A DNA stretch of 19,025 nt from Caulobacter segnis (GCF_003243465.1 NZ_QFQZ01000084.1:1-19025), one strand, 5' to 3'; shown: positions 1 through 6,423, counted from the stretch's first letter. A program made the numbers and translations. Notes: generated by a model from the sequence alone, not told the origin.

Positions 1-60
1 GGGGCGTATTCATCGACTTCCCCCTCCGGTCGCTGCGCGACCACCTCCCCGTAGGGGAGG
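1..60. repeat. Intergenic hairpin repeat, partial at left edge
   Basis: Two adjacent perfect inverted repeats are visible. One has arms GGTCG (28-32) and CGACC (38-42). The other has arms CCTCCCC (44-50) and GGGGAGG (54-60) with a 3-nt loop. There is no T-run after the second stem, so it is not a canonical intrinsic terminator in the plus direction. The composition resembles dispersed intergenic repeats of Caulobacter genomes, but repeat status rests on memory and cannot be shown from this window. It may be cut by the left edge. Confidence 0.45.
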
Positions 61-96
61 ATTTGAGCGTGCTTCATCCGTTACAATGAGAGTCAC

Positions 97-125
97 TTGC
101 AAAATGCCTCGCCGTGAGCTAGATG
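97..125 (+). promoter_or_regulatory. Candidate bfd promoter
   Basis: TTGCAA at 97-102 and TAGATG at 120-125 are separated by 17 nt. The -35 is a fair match and the -10 is weak (T, A and A at positions 1, 2 and 4). It directly abuts the Fur-box candidate, so Fur bound there would block the -10 region. The pairing is inferred from spacing only. Confidence 0.3.
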
Positions 126-143
126 AGAATGAAACTCATTCGG
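125..143 (+). promoter_or_regulatory. Fur box upstream of bfd
   Basis: The 19-mer GAGAATGAAACTCATTCGG matches the classical Fur consensus (GATAATGATAATCATTATC) at 13 of 19 positions. It contains a perfect 6-3-6 inverted repeat (GAATGA 127-132, TCATTC 136-141). It lies 14 nt before the preferred TTG start of bfd, next to a promoter candidate. Iron-dependent repression of bfd fits the known biology, since Bfd mobilises iron from bacterioferritin during starvation. Confidence 0.65.
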
Positions 144-157
144 TAGGGCGTTCTTCC

Positions 158-343
158 TTGTACGTCTGCAATTGTAACGGGATCCGCGAGCGTCAGGTGC
201 GCGCCGCCATCGACTCCGGCGCCCAGCGGCCGGCCGACATCTTCCGTCATCACGGTTGCCAAGCGCAGTGCGCCAAGTGCGTCTGCGAGATGCGCGAGAT
301 GATTCAGGAAAGCCGCGAGGCCCTGGCCTACGCCGCCGAATAG
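158..343 (+). CDS. bfd: Bacterioferritin-associated ferredoxin (BFD-like [2Fe-2S] protein)
   Basis: This is a small BFD-like [2Fe-2S] protein. Family members pass electrons to bacterioferritin so that stored ferric iron is reduced and released. From the TTG start it has 61 residues. The four cluster cysteines are visible as CNC near the N-terminus and CAKCVC near residues 36-41, after the typical GIRERQVRAAI helix. An upstream in-frame ATG at 86 would add 24 residues with no family similarity and would place the Fur box inside the gene. I therefore prefer TTG at 158-160, which gives the family-typical LYVCNC beginning and has a weak AGGG about 8 nt upstream. bfr follows in the same direction after 112 nt, supporting a joint iron-storage unit. 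The function is secure; the start is inferred. Confidence 0.85.
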   Translation: MYVCNCNGIRERQVRAAIDSGAQRPADIFRHHGCQAQCAKCVCEMREMIQESREALAYAAE

Positions 344-443
344 GCCCAGCTCTCCACGGCTTTTCGTGAGAGCGCGAAACAGTCGCAGACAATCCTGTTG
401 AAGCCGCTTCCGGCCTGCTTCAGGTTCGCCCACAGACGAATCC

Positions 444-450
444 AAGGAGG
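444..450 (+). promoter_or_regulatory. Strong Shine-Dalgarno for bfr
   Basis: AAGGAGG ends 5 nt before the ATG at 456. This near-perfect anti-SD match fixes the bfr start and suggests far stronger translation of bfr than of bfd, consistent with 24 ferritin subunits per shell. Confidence 0.8.
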
Positions 451-455
451 CCGCC

Positions 456-938
456 ATGCAGGGCGATCCGGGCATCATCCGACTGCTCAACGCGGTGCTC
501 ACCAATGAGCTGACGGCGGTCAACCAGTACTTCCTGCACGCGCGGATGTACGACAACTGGGGCTTCAAGCGTCTCGGCAAGATCACCTATGACGAGTCGA
601 TCGGCGAGATGAAGCACGCCGACATGCTGATCAACCGCATCCTGTTCCTGGAAGGGCTTCCGAACCTCCAGGACCTGCACAAGCTCAAGATCGGCGAGAC
701 GGTCCCCGAGTGCCTGAACAGCGACCTGCAGGTCGAGCTGGGCGGTCGCGAGACCCTGATCCCCGGCATCATCCAGTGCGAGCAGGCCCGCGACTATGTC
801 AGCCGCGAACTGCTGCGCGAGATCCTCAGCGACACCGAGGAGCACATCGACTTCCTCGAGACCCAGCTGTCGCTGGTCAAGTCGCTGGGCGAGGCCAACT
901 ACCTGCAGTCGGCCATGGGCGAGCTGCCGTCGTCGTAA
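456..938 (+). CDS. bfr: Bacterioferritin
   Basis: This 160-residue protein has the standard bacterioferritin length. It should form the 24-subunit cytoplasmic shell that oxidises Fe(II) and stores ferric mineral. The N-terminal MQGDPGIIRLLN block and the NELTAVNQYFLHARM helix are typical. Ferroxidase ligands E18, E51, H54, E94 and H130 are present, and M52 is the haem ligand. The residue three before H130, E127 in E. coli Bfr, is threonine here (DTEEHID), with glutamates at 128 and 129. From memory this DTEEHID variant also occurs in betaproteobacterial bacterioferritins, so it may be a subfamily trait and not damage. The gene follows bfd and ends 5 nt from the convergent chemoreceptor stop, leaving no room for a dedicated terminator. 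Confidence 0.95.
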   Translation: MQGDPGIIRLLNAVLTNELTAVNQYFLHARMYDNWGFKRLGKITYDESIGEMKHADMLINRILFLEGLPNLQDLHKLKIGETVPECLNSDLQVELGGRETLIPGIIQCEQARDYVSRELLREILSDTEEHIDFLETQLSLVKSLGEANYLQSAMGELPSS

Positions 939-943
939 GCTTT

Positions 944-2746
944 TTAGGCCGCCGCGCGCGCCGGCTGGTTGTCGAACTTCTCGACCAGTTCGCCCAGCCG
1001 CGAGGCCTCGCCCTTTAGCGAGTGGGCGGCGGCGGTCGTTTCCTCGACCATGGCCGCGTTCTGCTGGGTCATCTGGTCCATCTGGTTCACGGCGCTGTTG
1101 ACCTGGCCCAGGCTCAGGGCCTGCTCCTTGGCGGCGGTGGCGATCTCGGCCACCAGCTCGGAGATGTCGCTGACGCGCTGGATGATGCTGCCGAGCGCCG
1201 AACCGGTGCGGTCGACCAGGGTGACGCCGACCTCGACCTTGTCGGTGGCCGCGCCGATCAGGACCTTGATCTCCTTGGCGGCCTCGGCCGAGCGCTGGGC
1301 CAGGGCTCGGACCTCCTGAGCGACGACCGCGAAGCCCTTGCCGCTTTCGCCGGCGCGGGCGGCCTCGACGCCGGCGTTCAGGGCCAGAAGGTTGGTCTGG
1401 AAGGCGATCTCGTCGATGACGCCGATGATCCGGCTGATCTGGGCCGAGGCGGTCTCGATCTCGCGCACGGCGATGACGGCGTCGCGCACCGAGACCTCGG
1501 TGGCGCGGGCCTCCTCGCGGGCGGCCTCGACCATGCCGTTGGCGCGGCCGGCGCTGTCGGCGGCCTGACGCACGGCGCCGGTGATTTCGTTCAGCGCAGC
1601 GGCGGTCTGTTCCAGGCTGGCGGCCTGTTGCTCGGTGCGCCGGGACAGGTCGTCGGCGGCCTGGGCGATCTCGGCCGCGCCGACATGGACCCCGCGCGAC
1701 GAGGTCCCGATATCGCCGAGCGTGGCGTTGAGGGTCTCGGCCGTGGCGTTGAAGTCGTGGCGCAGGCGTTCGTAGTCGGGGTGGAAGGCCTTGTTCAGGC
1801 GCGCGCCGATCTGGCCGCCGGCCAGGCGGGCCAGGCCCTGGGCCAGGCCGTCCATGGCCTCGCGACGCGCATCCTCTGCGGCGCGGCGCTCGGCCTCGGC
1901 GGCGAGGCGGCTTTGCTCGGTGTCCAGGCGGGCCTGGTCCTCGCGGTCGCGCAGGGCCCGACGCTCCAGCGCGGCCTCGCGGAACACGGCGATCGATTTG
2001 GCCATCTCTCCCAGTTCGTCGGAGCGTCTCGCGAACGGCACCTCGTTCTCGTAGTCGCCCTTGGCCAGCTTGGCCATGTAGGCGGTGATGGCCTCGACGG
2101 GACGCACCACGGCGCGGCGCAGTGCCCAGACGCCGCCCAGGATTAGCCCGCCCAGCAGCAGGGTCAGGCCGGCCATCACGGTCAGGTCCCAGACCTGCTT
2201 GCGATGGGCGGTGGCCTCGACGGCGGCGTTGTCCGCGCCGATCGTGGGCGTGGCCTTGTCGACCTGGGCGCGATGGGCGGCATAAGCGGTCTTCAACGCG
2301 GCGTAGGCGGCGTCGGCGCCGGCCTGGTCGCCGGTCTCGACGGCGGCGACCAGTCGGTCGGCCGCGTCCAGCATCGTTTTGGCGTGGGTGTCGGAGTCGA
2401 CGAGCAGGATCTGCTTCACCTGCGGGTCGACGTCGGTCGTCCGCCAATAGGCGACGCGGGCCTCGTACTCGCCGCGCAGGCGCTTGAGCTCGCCGGCGGC
2501 CCAGCGCGCGGAGTCCGGCGTGCGGGTGAAATAGGCCGTCTGGGCGTCGAGATAGGCCTCGATCACGTACATCGGCGGCGGCAGGATGTCGGCGGTCAGG
2601 TCCTTGCCGGCCACGATCTGCCGGTAGAGCGGGCCGCCGATCCGCTGGTTGGCGATCGCGTTCCACGAACCGGCCGTCAGGAGCACCAGACCCACGGCCA
2701 GGGCCGCGCCGAACAGGCTCATGGCCCCGGACAACTTCACACGCAT
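944..2746 (-). CDS. Methyl-accepting chemotaxis protein
   Basis: This is a 600-residue inner-membrane chemoreceptor that would signal through CheA/CheW to the flagellum. TM1 lies at about residues 7-29. A periplasmic sensor of about 155 residues follows (30-185), with a PPPMYVIEAYL motif near 56-66. TM2 is at about 187-208 and a HAMP domain at about 209-262. A coiled-coil signalling domain ends the protein, with the hairpin tip (IDEIAFQTNLLALNAGVEAARAGE, residues split over the tip) and the following FAVVAQEVRALAQRSAEAAKEI. There is no C-terminal CheR/CheB-binding pentapeptide. I start at ATG 2746 and not at the upstream in-frame ATG at 2869: GGGGGGAG ends 8 nt before it, and the N-terminus then begins just ahead of TM1. 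The ligand is unknown. It is convergent with bfr. Confidence 0.93.
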   Translation of the reverse strand: MRVKLSGAMSLFGAALAVGLVLLTAGSWNAIANQRIGGPLYRQIVAGKDLTADILPPPMYVIEAYLDAQTAYFTRTPDSARWAAGELKRLRGEYEARVAYWRTTDVDPQVKQILLVDSDTHAKTMLDAADRLVAAVETGDQAGADAAYAALKTAYAAHRAQVDKATPTIGADNAAVEATAHRKQVWDLTVMAGLTLLLGGLILGGVWALRRAVVRPVEAITAYMAKLAKGDYENEVPFARRSDELGEMAKSIAVFREAALERRALRDREDQARLDTEQSRLAAEAERRAAEDARREAMDGLAQGLARLAGGQIGARLNKAFHPDYERLRHDFNATAETLNATLGDIGTSSRGVHVGAAEIAQAADDLSRRTEQQAASLEQTAAALNEITGAVRQAADSAGRANGMVEAAREEARATEVSVRDAVIAVREIETASAQISRIIGVIDEIAFQTNLLALNAGVEAARAGESGKGFAVVAQEVRALAQRSAEAAKEIKVLIGAATDKVEVGVTLVDRTGSALGSIIQRVSDISELVAEIATAAKEQALSLGQVNSAVNQMDQMTQQNAAMVEETTAAAHSLKGEASRLGELVEKFDNQPARAAA

Positions 2747-3075
2747 GACGCCCACTCCCCCCAACGCGGAGAGCAAAAACGCCACAGGATGCGTGAATTG
2801 GATCTTAATCGATCGGCGACCGTCCCCGGATTGGGGCGCTTTGTCCGCGCGCAACCGTTTTAGGCGCAAGGTCTTTGCGTGCGCCCGTGCATCGCCGCGA
2901 CGAATTGACGCAAGCTTTTGAGGCGGAGCATCGGAGCGGCGGACGGGCTTCGGTCGCCGTCATTTTCGGGTGGCGCCGCGCACGGATCGCGCCATGATGC
3001 GGCGAGCTCGGCCGCCCTGGAACCAAGGCTTGAGCTGGGCTGTTTGACCTTGCGAGTTCAACAGGGAGTTCCGCC
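2747..3075. other. Divergent intergenic region (329 nt)
   Basis: This region separates the leftward chemoreceptor from the rightward TspO-like gene. On the plus strand it contains the EcfG-type promoter candidate at 3019-3044. On the minus strand I find a good Shine-Dalgarno for the chemoreceptor but no convincing promoter; a sigma-54-like GG/GC pair near 2780 has the wrong spacing. Short open frames here have no ribosome-binding sites or family similarity. Confidence 0.5.
3019..3044 (+). promoter_or_regulatory. EcfG/SigT-type general stress promoter candidate
   Basis: GGAAC (3019-3023), a 17-nt spacer and TGTT (3041-3044) match the alphaproteobacterial EcfG pattern GGAAC-N16/17-cGTT with one mismatch in the -10. 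The expected transcription start near 3050 leaves a leader of about 25 nt that holds the ribosome-binding site. It would place the next gene in the general stress regulon. Confidence 0.5.
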
Positions 3076-3651
3076 ATGCACATCGCCCACGGAAAGTCGC
3101 GCGAGCGCGCTCTGCCCGGCCGCGAGGCGTTCGAGCTGGACCAGCGGAAGGACTTCCACCCGGCCGGCCAAATCGCGGTGGGCGCGGCCCTGGCCAGCGG
3201 CGCGATCGTGGCGGCGCTGCTGATGGGGCGGCGGCACGAGAAGGTGCTGGACGACGAGATGTACGCCGTCGAGTTCGCCGAGATGCACGAGCCGGTGGCC
3301 CACCAGCCCAAGCCCCTGACCAGCCTGCTGCTGCCGCCGCTGTTCATCGCCATGACCTTGTCGGGCCTGCGCACCTGGAACGCCCCGTCCAGCCCCGCCC
3401 GCACCCGCGCCCTGACGATCTGGAGCCTGGTGCAGGGCTTCAACGCCCTGTGGCTGGGCCTTGGCGCCAAGCGCCTGGGCGGCGGGCTCAGCGCGGCCAC
3501 GGCCTCGCTGGCGGCCTCGGCGGCCTACGCCATCGAGGCGCGCAAGGTGGGCGGCGGCGCGGCCCCGGACCTTGGCTGGGTGGGGCTCGCCAACGCCCTG
3601 AGCTCGCAGCTGTGGCGTAAGCCCGTGCCGCGCGCGCCGACCATCCATTAA
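3076..3651 (+). CDS. TspO/MBR-like five-helix membrane protein
   Basis: This 191-residue protein has five hydrophobic segments, at about residues 32-50, 83-97, 113-131, 136-152 and 163-180, matching TspO/MBR topology. The block around GFNALWLGL (121-129) and the C-terminal WVGLANALSSQLWR (168-181) resemble the N-A-L-W and W-x-x-x-A-x-x-L motifs of TspO helices 3 and 5. Many TspO tryptophans are missing and the N-terminal 30 residues are charged and unrelated, so this is a divergent member at best. TspO proteins bind porphyrins or other hydrophobic ligands and are often linked to stress. The start is supported by GGAG 8 nt before the ATG. It is a single-gene unit with its own promoter candidate and terminator. 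The alternative is an unrelated conserved membrane protein. Confidence 0.5.
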   Translation: MHIAHGKSRERALPGREAFELDQRKDFHPAGQIAVGAALASGAIVAALLMGRRHEKVLDDEMYAVEFAEMHEPVAHQPKPLTSLLLPPLFIAMTLSGLRTWNAPSSPARTRALTIWSLVQGFNALWLGLGAKRLGGGLSAATASLAASAAYAIEARKVGGGAAPDLGWVGLANALSSQLWRKPVPRAPTIH

Positions 3652-3662
3652 CGTCGCCGATC

Positions 3663-3775
3663 TCCCCGGCGAAGGCCGGGGCCCAGATGCCAGAGCGCCC
3701 GCCTCCAAGAGGATCGCGGGCGTTTTTGCATGCGCCTCGCAGTCTTACGATCTGGGTCCCGGCATTCGCCGGGAA
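3663..3775. repeat. Paired inverted intergenic repeats flanking a terminator
   Basis: Positions 3663-3688 and 3750-3775 are near-perfect reverse complements of each other (about 23 of 25 positions). Each holds its own small hairpin (CCCCGGC/GCCGGGG at 3664-3681; TCCCGGC/GCCGGGA at 3757-3774) followed or preceded by CCCAGAT/ATCTGGG. The arrangement resembles REP/BIME-type elements. The same CCGGGACCCAG core recurs in the element at 5846-5942, supporting one dispersed family. Confidence 0.7.
3696..3727 (+). terminator. Rho-independent terminator of the TspO-like gene
   Basis: Arms CGCCCGC (3696-3702) and GCGGGCG (3716-3722) form a 7-bp GC stem followed directly by TTTTT (3723-3727). The loop is 13 nt and may fold further (CTC/GAG). 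It lies 45 nt after the stop of the gene ending at 3651. It is not T-tailed in the minus direction, so it should mainly serve the plus strand. Confidence 0.8.
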
Positions 3776-3794
3776 AGTCGGAGGAGAGGGGAGC

Positions 3795-4247
3795 TCAGGG
3801 GATCTTCAGCACTCGATCCAGCCCGAACCGTCCGCTTCCGCGCGCGATAAGCGGCAGCAGCAGGCCCGCCCATGACAGGTGGGTGGGCCACGCGTCGGGA
3901 TAGACGAAGATCTCGATCACCGCCGTCATGCCCAGGAAGGCCAGGGCGGAGACGCGGGTGAACAGGCCCAGCACCAGCAGGATCGAGAACAGGTGCTCTG
4001 AGTAGGTCGCCGCGTGTGCGGCGATGTCCGGCGGCAGCAGCGGCACGTGGTACTCGCTCTCGAACAGGGCGTAGGTCCCGTCTGTGATGTGAAGAATCCC
4101 GTCGACCTTGGTGCGGCCTGACAGGAAGAAGACGGAGGCCACGCCCAGGCGAGCGACCAGCAGCAGCAGGTCCTCGGGCAGCAGCTTTTCAGCGGTACGG
4201 GCGAGCAGGGTTATCGGCGCGCGCAGCGCCGTCGAAAAGTTGGTCAT
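3795..4247 (-). CDS. bufD: DoxX family membrane protein of the bufferin operon (BufD-like)
   Basis: This 150-residue protein of the DoxX family has four hydrophobic helices: about residues 24-44 (LLLLVARLGVASVFFLSG), 86-96, 100-112 and 124-136. The family-typical RLGVASVFFLSGRTKV and YSEHLFSILLVLGLFTR blocks are clear. DoxX proteins sit in the inner membrane and are often linked to electron transfer or quinone chemistry. In DUF692 peptide operons they are thought to assist export, reduction or maturation, but their exact role is unclear. The start is ATG 4247, with AAGGA 7 nt upstream. It is the last of four genes, 11 nt after the DUF2063 gene. The bufD name rests on operon order and family. 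Confidence 0.85.
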   Translation of the reverse strand: MTNFSTALRAPITLLARTAEKLLPEDLLLLVARLGVASVFFLSGRTKVDGILHITDGTYALFESEYHVPLLPPDIAAHAATYSEHLFSILLVLGLFTRVSALAFLGMTAVIEIFVYPDAWPTHLSWAGLLLPLIARGSGRFGLDRVLKIP

Positions 4248-4258
4248 GGGAGTATCCT

Positions 4259-5005
4259 TCAGAGGCGAGCGGCGAACACGCCGTCGGCGATCAAGGCGGC
4301 GAACAGGGAAGCAAAGGGGGCGTGCGGATCAGCGGTCGTGGCGGCTTCGGCCGCCTGACCGGCGGTGAGTCCATCGCGGCAGGCGCGCAAGAAGGCCGTC
4401 TCGGCGGCGCCAACGACCCGGCTGGCCACCGTCTCGCCCCGGCGGACCAGAAGCAGGGTCTCGGGCGTCTCGGAGAGTTCGAGCTCCTCGGCGCCGTCGC
4501 GGGCCGCGCGCCACAGGCTGGGCAGGCCAGCGTCGAAGGCGTCGAAGCGGACGCCGGGGTGGAGCGTCAGCCTCGTCTCGGCGAGGGTCTCCGGGGGCAA
4601 GTGCGACAGGGCCTGGGCGTCCAACACCGGCGCCTCGACGGCGAACAGCGCCTCGGTCCACAGGCGGTCGAGGTGCGCGATCCCGGCCAGGTACGGCAGC
4701 TCGGCGGCGGGCGGGAAGCGCTCCAGCCAGACCGGGAAGGCCTCGCCATAGTCCAGCAGGGCGGCGCTGGCCGGCGGCGCCTCGCGGGCGAACAGGGCGG
4801 CGGCGGCGCGGAACCAGTCCTCGCCGACCATCGATTGCACGGTGGGGAAGTTGGCGGCCAGGGCGTCGACGCAGCCCTTGGCGATGGTGTTGCGATAGAC
4901 AGCGAGGCCGGGGTGCTCGCCCTCGTCCAGCCAGGGGGACAGGGCCGCGCGCTGGCCGCCGATCGCGGCGACGAAGGCGTCCTGGAAATCGAGCAGCTCA
5001 GGCAT
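4259..5005 (-). CDS. bufC: DUF2063 (HvfC/BufC-like) partner of the MNIO enzyme
   Basis: This 248-residue protein opens with LLDFQDAFVAAI and the LAVYRNTIAKGCVDALAANFPTV region diagnostic of the DUF2063 family, once labelled a putative DNA-binding domain. It continues with VGEDWFRAAAALFA and LPYLAGIAHLDRLWTEALFA. In DUF692 operons this protein binds the multinuclear iron enzyme and presents the precursor peptide, acting as a recognition subunit and not as a transcription factor. I start at ATG 5005: GGAGG lies 6 nt upstream, and the reading frame overlaps the end of bufB by 8 nt (4998-5005), which implies translational coupling and 1:1 synthesis. An in-frame ATG at 5047 would add 14 Pro/Ser-rich residues without support. 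Function is assigned by family and context. Confidence 0.88.
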   Translation of the reverse strand: MPELLDFQDAFVAAIGGQRAALSPWLDEGEHPGLAVYRNTIAKGCVDALAANFPTVQSMVGEDWFRAAAALFAREAPPASAALLDYGEAFPVWLERFPPAAELPYLAGIAHLDRLWTEALFAVEAPVLDAQALSHLPPETLAETRLTLHPGVRFDAFDAGLPSLWRAARDGAEELELSETPETLLLVRRGETVASRVVGAAETAFLRACRDGLTAGQAAEAATTADPHAPFASLFAALIADGVFAARL

Positions 5006-5837
5006 GGACAGCCTCCAGGGCGGAGAGCTCGGCGGCGGCGCGGTCACGCTCGGCCATCAGCGTCGCGAAAGCGGGGATGTCGTCGTCGCGCTCAATGAGC
5101 GTCGGGCGAGGGCCGATGCGGCGGATCAGGCGGCGATAGAGAGCCCAGACCGGCTCGGCCACCGGCGCGCCGTGGGTGTCGATCAGGAGGCCGGAGCCGC
5201 CTTCGTCGGGGCCGTGGCCGGCCAGGTGGATCTCGCCGATCGCCTCGGCCGGCAGGGCGTCGAGATAGGCCTCGGCGCTGTAGCCGAGGTTGCTGGCGCT
5301 GACGAAGACGTTGTTGACGTCGACCAGCAGGCCGCAGCCGGTGCGCGCGACCAGCGCCTTCAGGAAGTCGACCTCGTCGAGGTCGTGGCCCTTCAGCGGC
5401 AGGTAAAGCGACGGGTTCTCGATCAGCACGCGGCGGCCCAGCGCCGTCTGCATCTGGTCGATATTGTCGGCGATGCGGGCCAGCGCCGCCTTCGTGCGCG
5501 GGAAGGGCAGCAGGTCGGGCTGGTGCGCGCCACGATGGGTGGACCAGGCCAGGTGCTCGGAGACGACGAACGGCTCGAACCGGTCGACAAGGCGTTTGAG
5601 CGCCGCGAGGTGTCGAGCGTCCGGATCGGCGTCGGCGGCCAGCGACAGGCCCACGCCGTGCAGCGATAGCGGCCGCTGGGCGCGGATCGCCTCGAGCGCC
5701 GAGAGCCTGGGACCGCCGGCCGACATGTAGTTCTCGGGATGGACCTCGAACCACAGGCCCTGAGCCGTTGCCGCGAGGGCGTCGGCATAGTGCTCGGGTT
5801 TCAGGCCAAGGCCGGCGATGGGGGACATTTTCAGCAT
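4998..5837 (-). CDS. bufB: DUF692/MNIO peptide-modifying enzyme (BufB-like)
   Basis: This 279-residue DUF692 protein should be a TIM-barrel multinuclear non-haem iron oxidative enzyme. Relatives (MbnB, HvfB, BufB) convert cysteines of a precursor peptide into metal-binding heterocycles. Metal-binding and core motifs appear in order: WFEVHPENY (about 29-37), SLHGVGLSL (58-66), VSEHLAW (92-98), IENPSLYL (139-146), LLVDVNNVFVSASNLG (170-185), GEIHLAGH (202-209), LIDTHG (219-224) and LIERDDDIP (248-256). Histidines, Asp, Asn and Glu of these strands are all present, so the enzyme looks intact. Length is normal for the family. The start may be ATG 5837 or 5828; neither has a strong ribosome-binding site. 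It overlaps bufC by 8 nt and sits downstream of bufA across a large hairpin. Confidence 0.9.
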   Translation of the reverse strand: MLKMSPIAGLGLKPEHYADALAATAQGLWFEVHPENYMSAGGPRLSALEAIRAQRPLSLHGVGLSLAADADPDARHLAALKRLVDRFEPFVVSEHLAWSTHRGAHQPDLLPFPRTKAALARIADNIDQMQTALGRRVLIENPSLYLPLKGHDLDEVDFLKALVARTGCGLLVDVNNVFVSASNLGYSAEAYLDALPAEAIGEIHLAGHGPDEGGSGLLIDTHGAPVAEPVWALYRRLIRRIGPRPTLIERDDDIPAFATLMAERDRAAAELSALEAVHA

Positions 5838-5845
5838 ATCCAGCG

Positions 5846-5942
5846 CGTCATCCCGGACGGCGAGGCCGATCCGGGACCCAGGCGAGCGGCAGTGCGGCGG
5901 CCCTGGGTCCCGGCTCTACGCTACGCTTCGGCCGGGATGACG
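5846..5942. repeat. Nested inverted repeat between bufA and bufB
   Basis: Outer arms CGTCATCCCGG (5846-5856) and CCGGGATGACG (5932-5942) are perfect 11-nt complements. Inner arms CCGGGACCCAGG (5871-5882) and CCTGGGTCCCGG (5902-5913) are perfect 12-nt complements. The element fills most of the 125-nt gap between bufA and bufB and shares its core with the repeats at 3663-3775, so it looks like a REP/BIME-type element. There is no T-run, so it is more likely an RNA-stabilising or partial read-through structure than a full terminator. Confidence 0.75.
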
Positions 5943-5962
5943 ATGTTTTGGAGATTGACCGC

Positions 5963-6241
5963 TTAAGCCTTCGGCGTCAGCGAGCCCATGCCCTTGGGGG
6001 TCTTGGTCGTGACGCAGGTACCCTTCGGCACCATCTTCCAGGCGTCGCCCTGGTAGTCGACCTTCGAGGTGCCGGCGCACGAGGTGCCCGCGCCCGCCTT
6101 GCAGTCGTTCTGGCCGGCCTTGGCCACGCCGTAACACTTTTCGGTGTCGCCCTTGGCCTTGTGGTCGTCGGCGGCGGCCATCGAGACGCCGGCGCTCAGG
6201 GCGATGACGGCGGCGAGGGCGGCGGAAGCGGTGCGGTTCAT
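5963..6241 (-). CDS. bufA: DUF2282 secreted metal-binding precursor peptide (bufferin, BufA1-like)
   Basis: This 92-residue protein starts with a clear Sec signal (MNRTASAALAAVIALSAGVSMAAA, cleavage about residue 24). The mature region has four cysteines at 36, 47, 55 and 76 in the DUF2282 pattern: EKCYGVAKAGQNDC, GTSCAG, then VPKGTC. Bufferins of this family are modified on cysteines by the DUF692/DUF2063 enzyme pair, which converts them to heterocycles that bind copper in the periplasm and protect the cell. ATG 6241 is chosen because AGGAG lies 7 nt upstream and the signal peptide begins there; an ATG at 6343 would add 34 unrelated residues. It is first in the operon, with a sigma-F promoter candidate about 60 nt upstream. 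The final Lys-rich tail (KTPKGMGSLTPKA) is not explained. Confidence 0.9.
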   Translation of the reverse strand: MNRTASAALAAVIALSAGVSMAAADDHKAKGDTEKCYGVAKAGQNDCKAGAGTSCAGTSKVDYQGDAWKMVPKGTCVTTKTPKGMGSLTPKA

Positions 6242-6301
6242 GGAGGTTCTCCTAAGCGTTTCGCGCCGAGGCGGCCCTATCACCGCTCGGTCATGGGCAA
6301 G

Positions 6302-6327
6302 TACGAAGCGGAACTGTTCGAGGTTAC
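6302..6327 (-). promoter_or_regulatory. Sigma-F promoter of bufABCD
   Basis: On the minus strand GTAACC (6327-6322) is followed after exactly 16 nt by CGTA (6305-6302). The plus-strand sigF promoter has the same GTGTAACC -35 context and the same 16-nt spacer. The expected start is near 6296, giving a leader of about 55 nt before bufA. Confidence 0.75.
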
Positions 6328-6392
6328 ACTGGTCGGCGAACAAATTTTCGACCGATCTCGTGGGGCAGGTTCACAGGGGCGCGATCGGCTGT

Positions 6393-6418
6393 GTAACCAT
6401 CGGGACCTCGCGCGCGAA
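6393..6418 (+). promoter_or_regulatory. Sigma-F autoregulatory promoter of sigF-nrsF
   Basis: GTAACC (6393-6398), a 16-nt spacer and CGAA (6415-6418) match the sigma-F consensus reported for Caulobacter crescentus. The -10 element ends only 5 nt before the first candidate start codon (GTG 6424), so the message is leaderless or nearly so unless a later start is used. Confidence 0.78.
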
Positions 6419-6423
6419 TAGGG

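Noticed and set aside
420..2666. 748-codon minus-strand frame over bfr and the chemoreceptor
   Set aside because: It overlaps two strongly supported genes in another frame; the product is Arg-rich and without domains.
2775..2795. Sigma-54-like promoter for the chemoreceptor on the minus strand
   Set aside because: The GG and GC dinucleotides are 7 nt apart instead of 10, so the -24/-12 geometry fails.
2747..2869. 41-residue N-terminal extension of the chemoreceptor
   Set aside because: The ATG at 2746 has a good Shine-Dalgarno and leads straight into TM1; the extension has no matching site and no family similarity.
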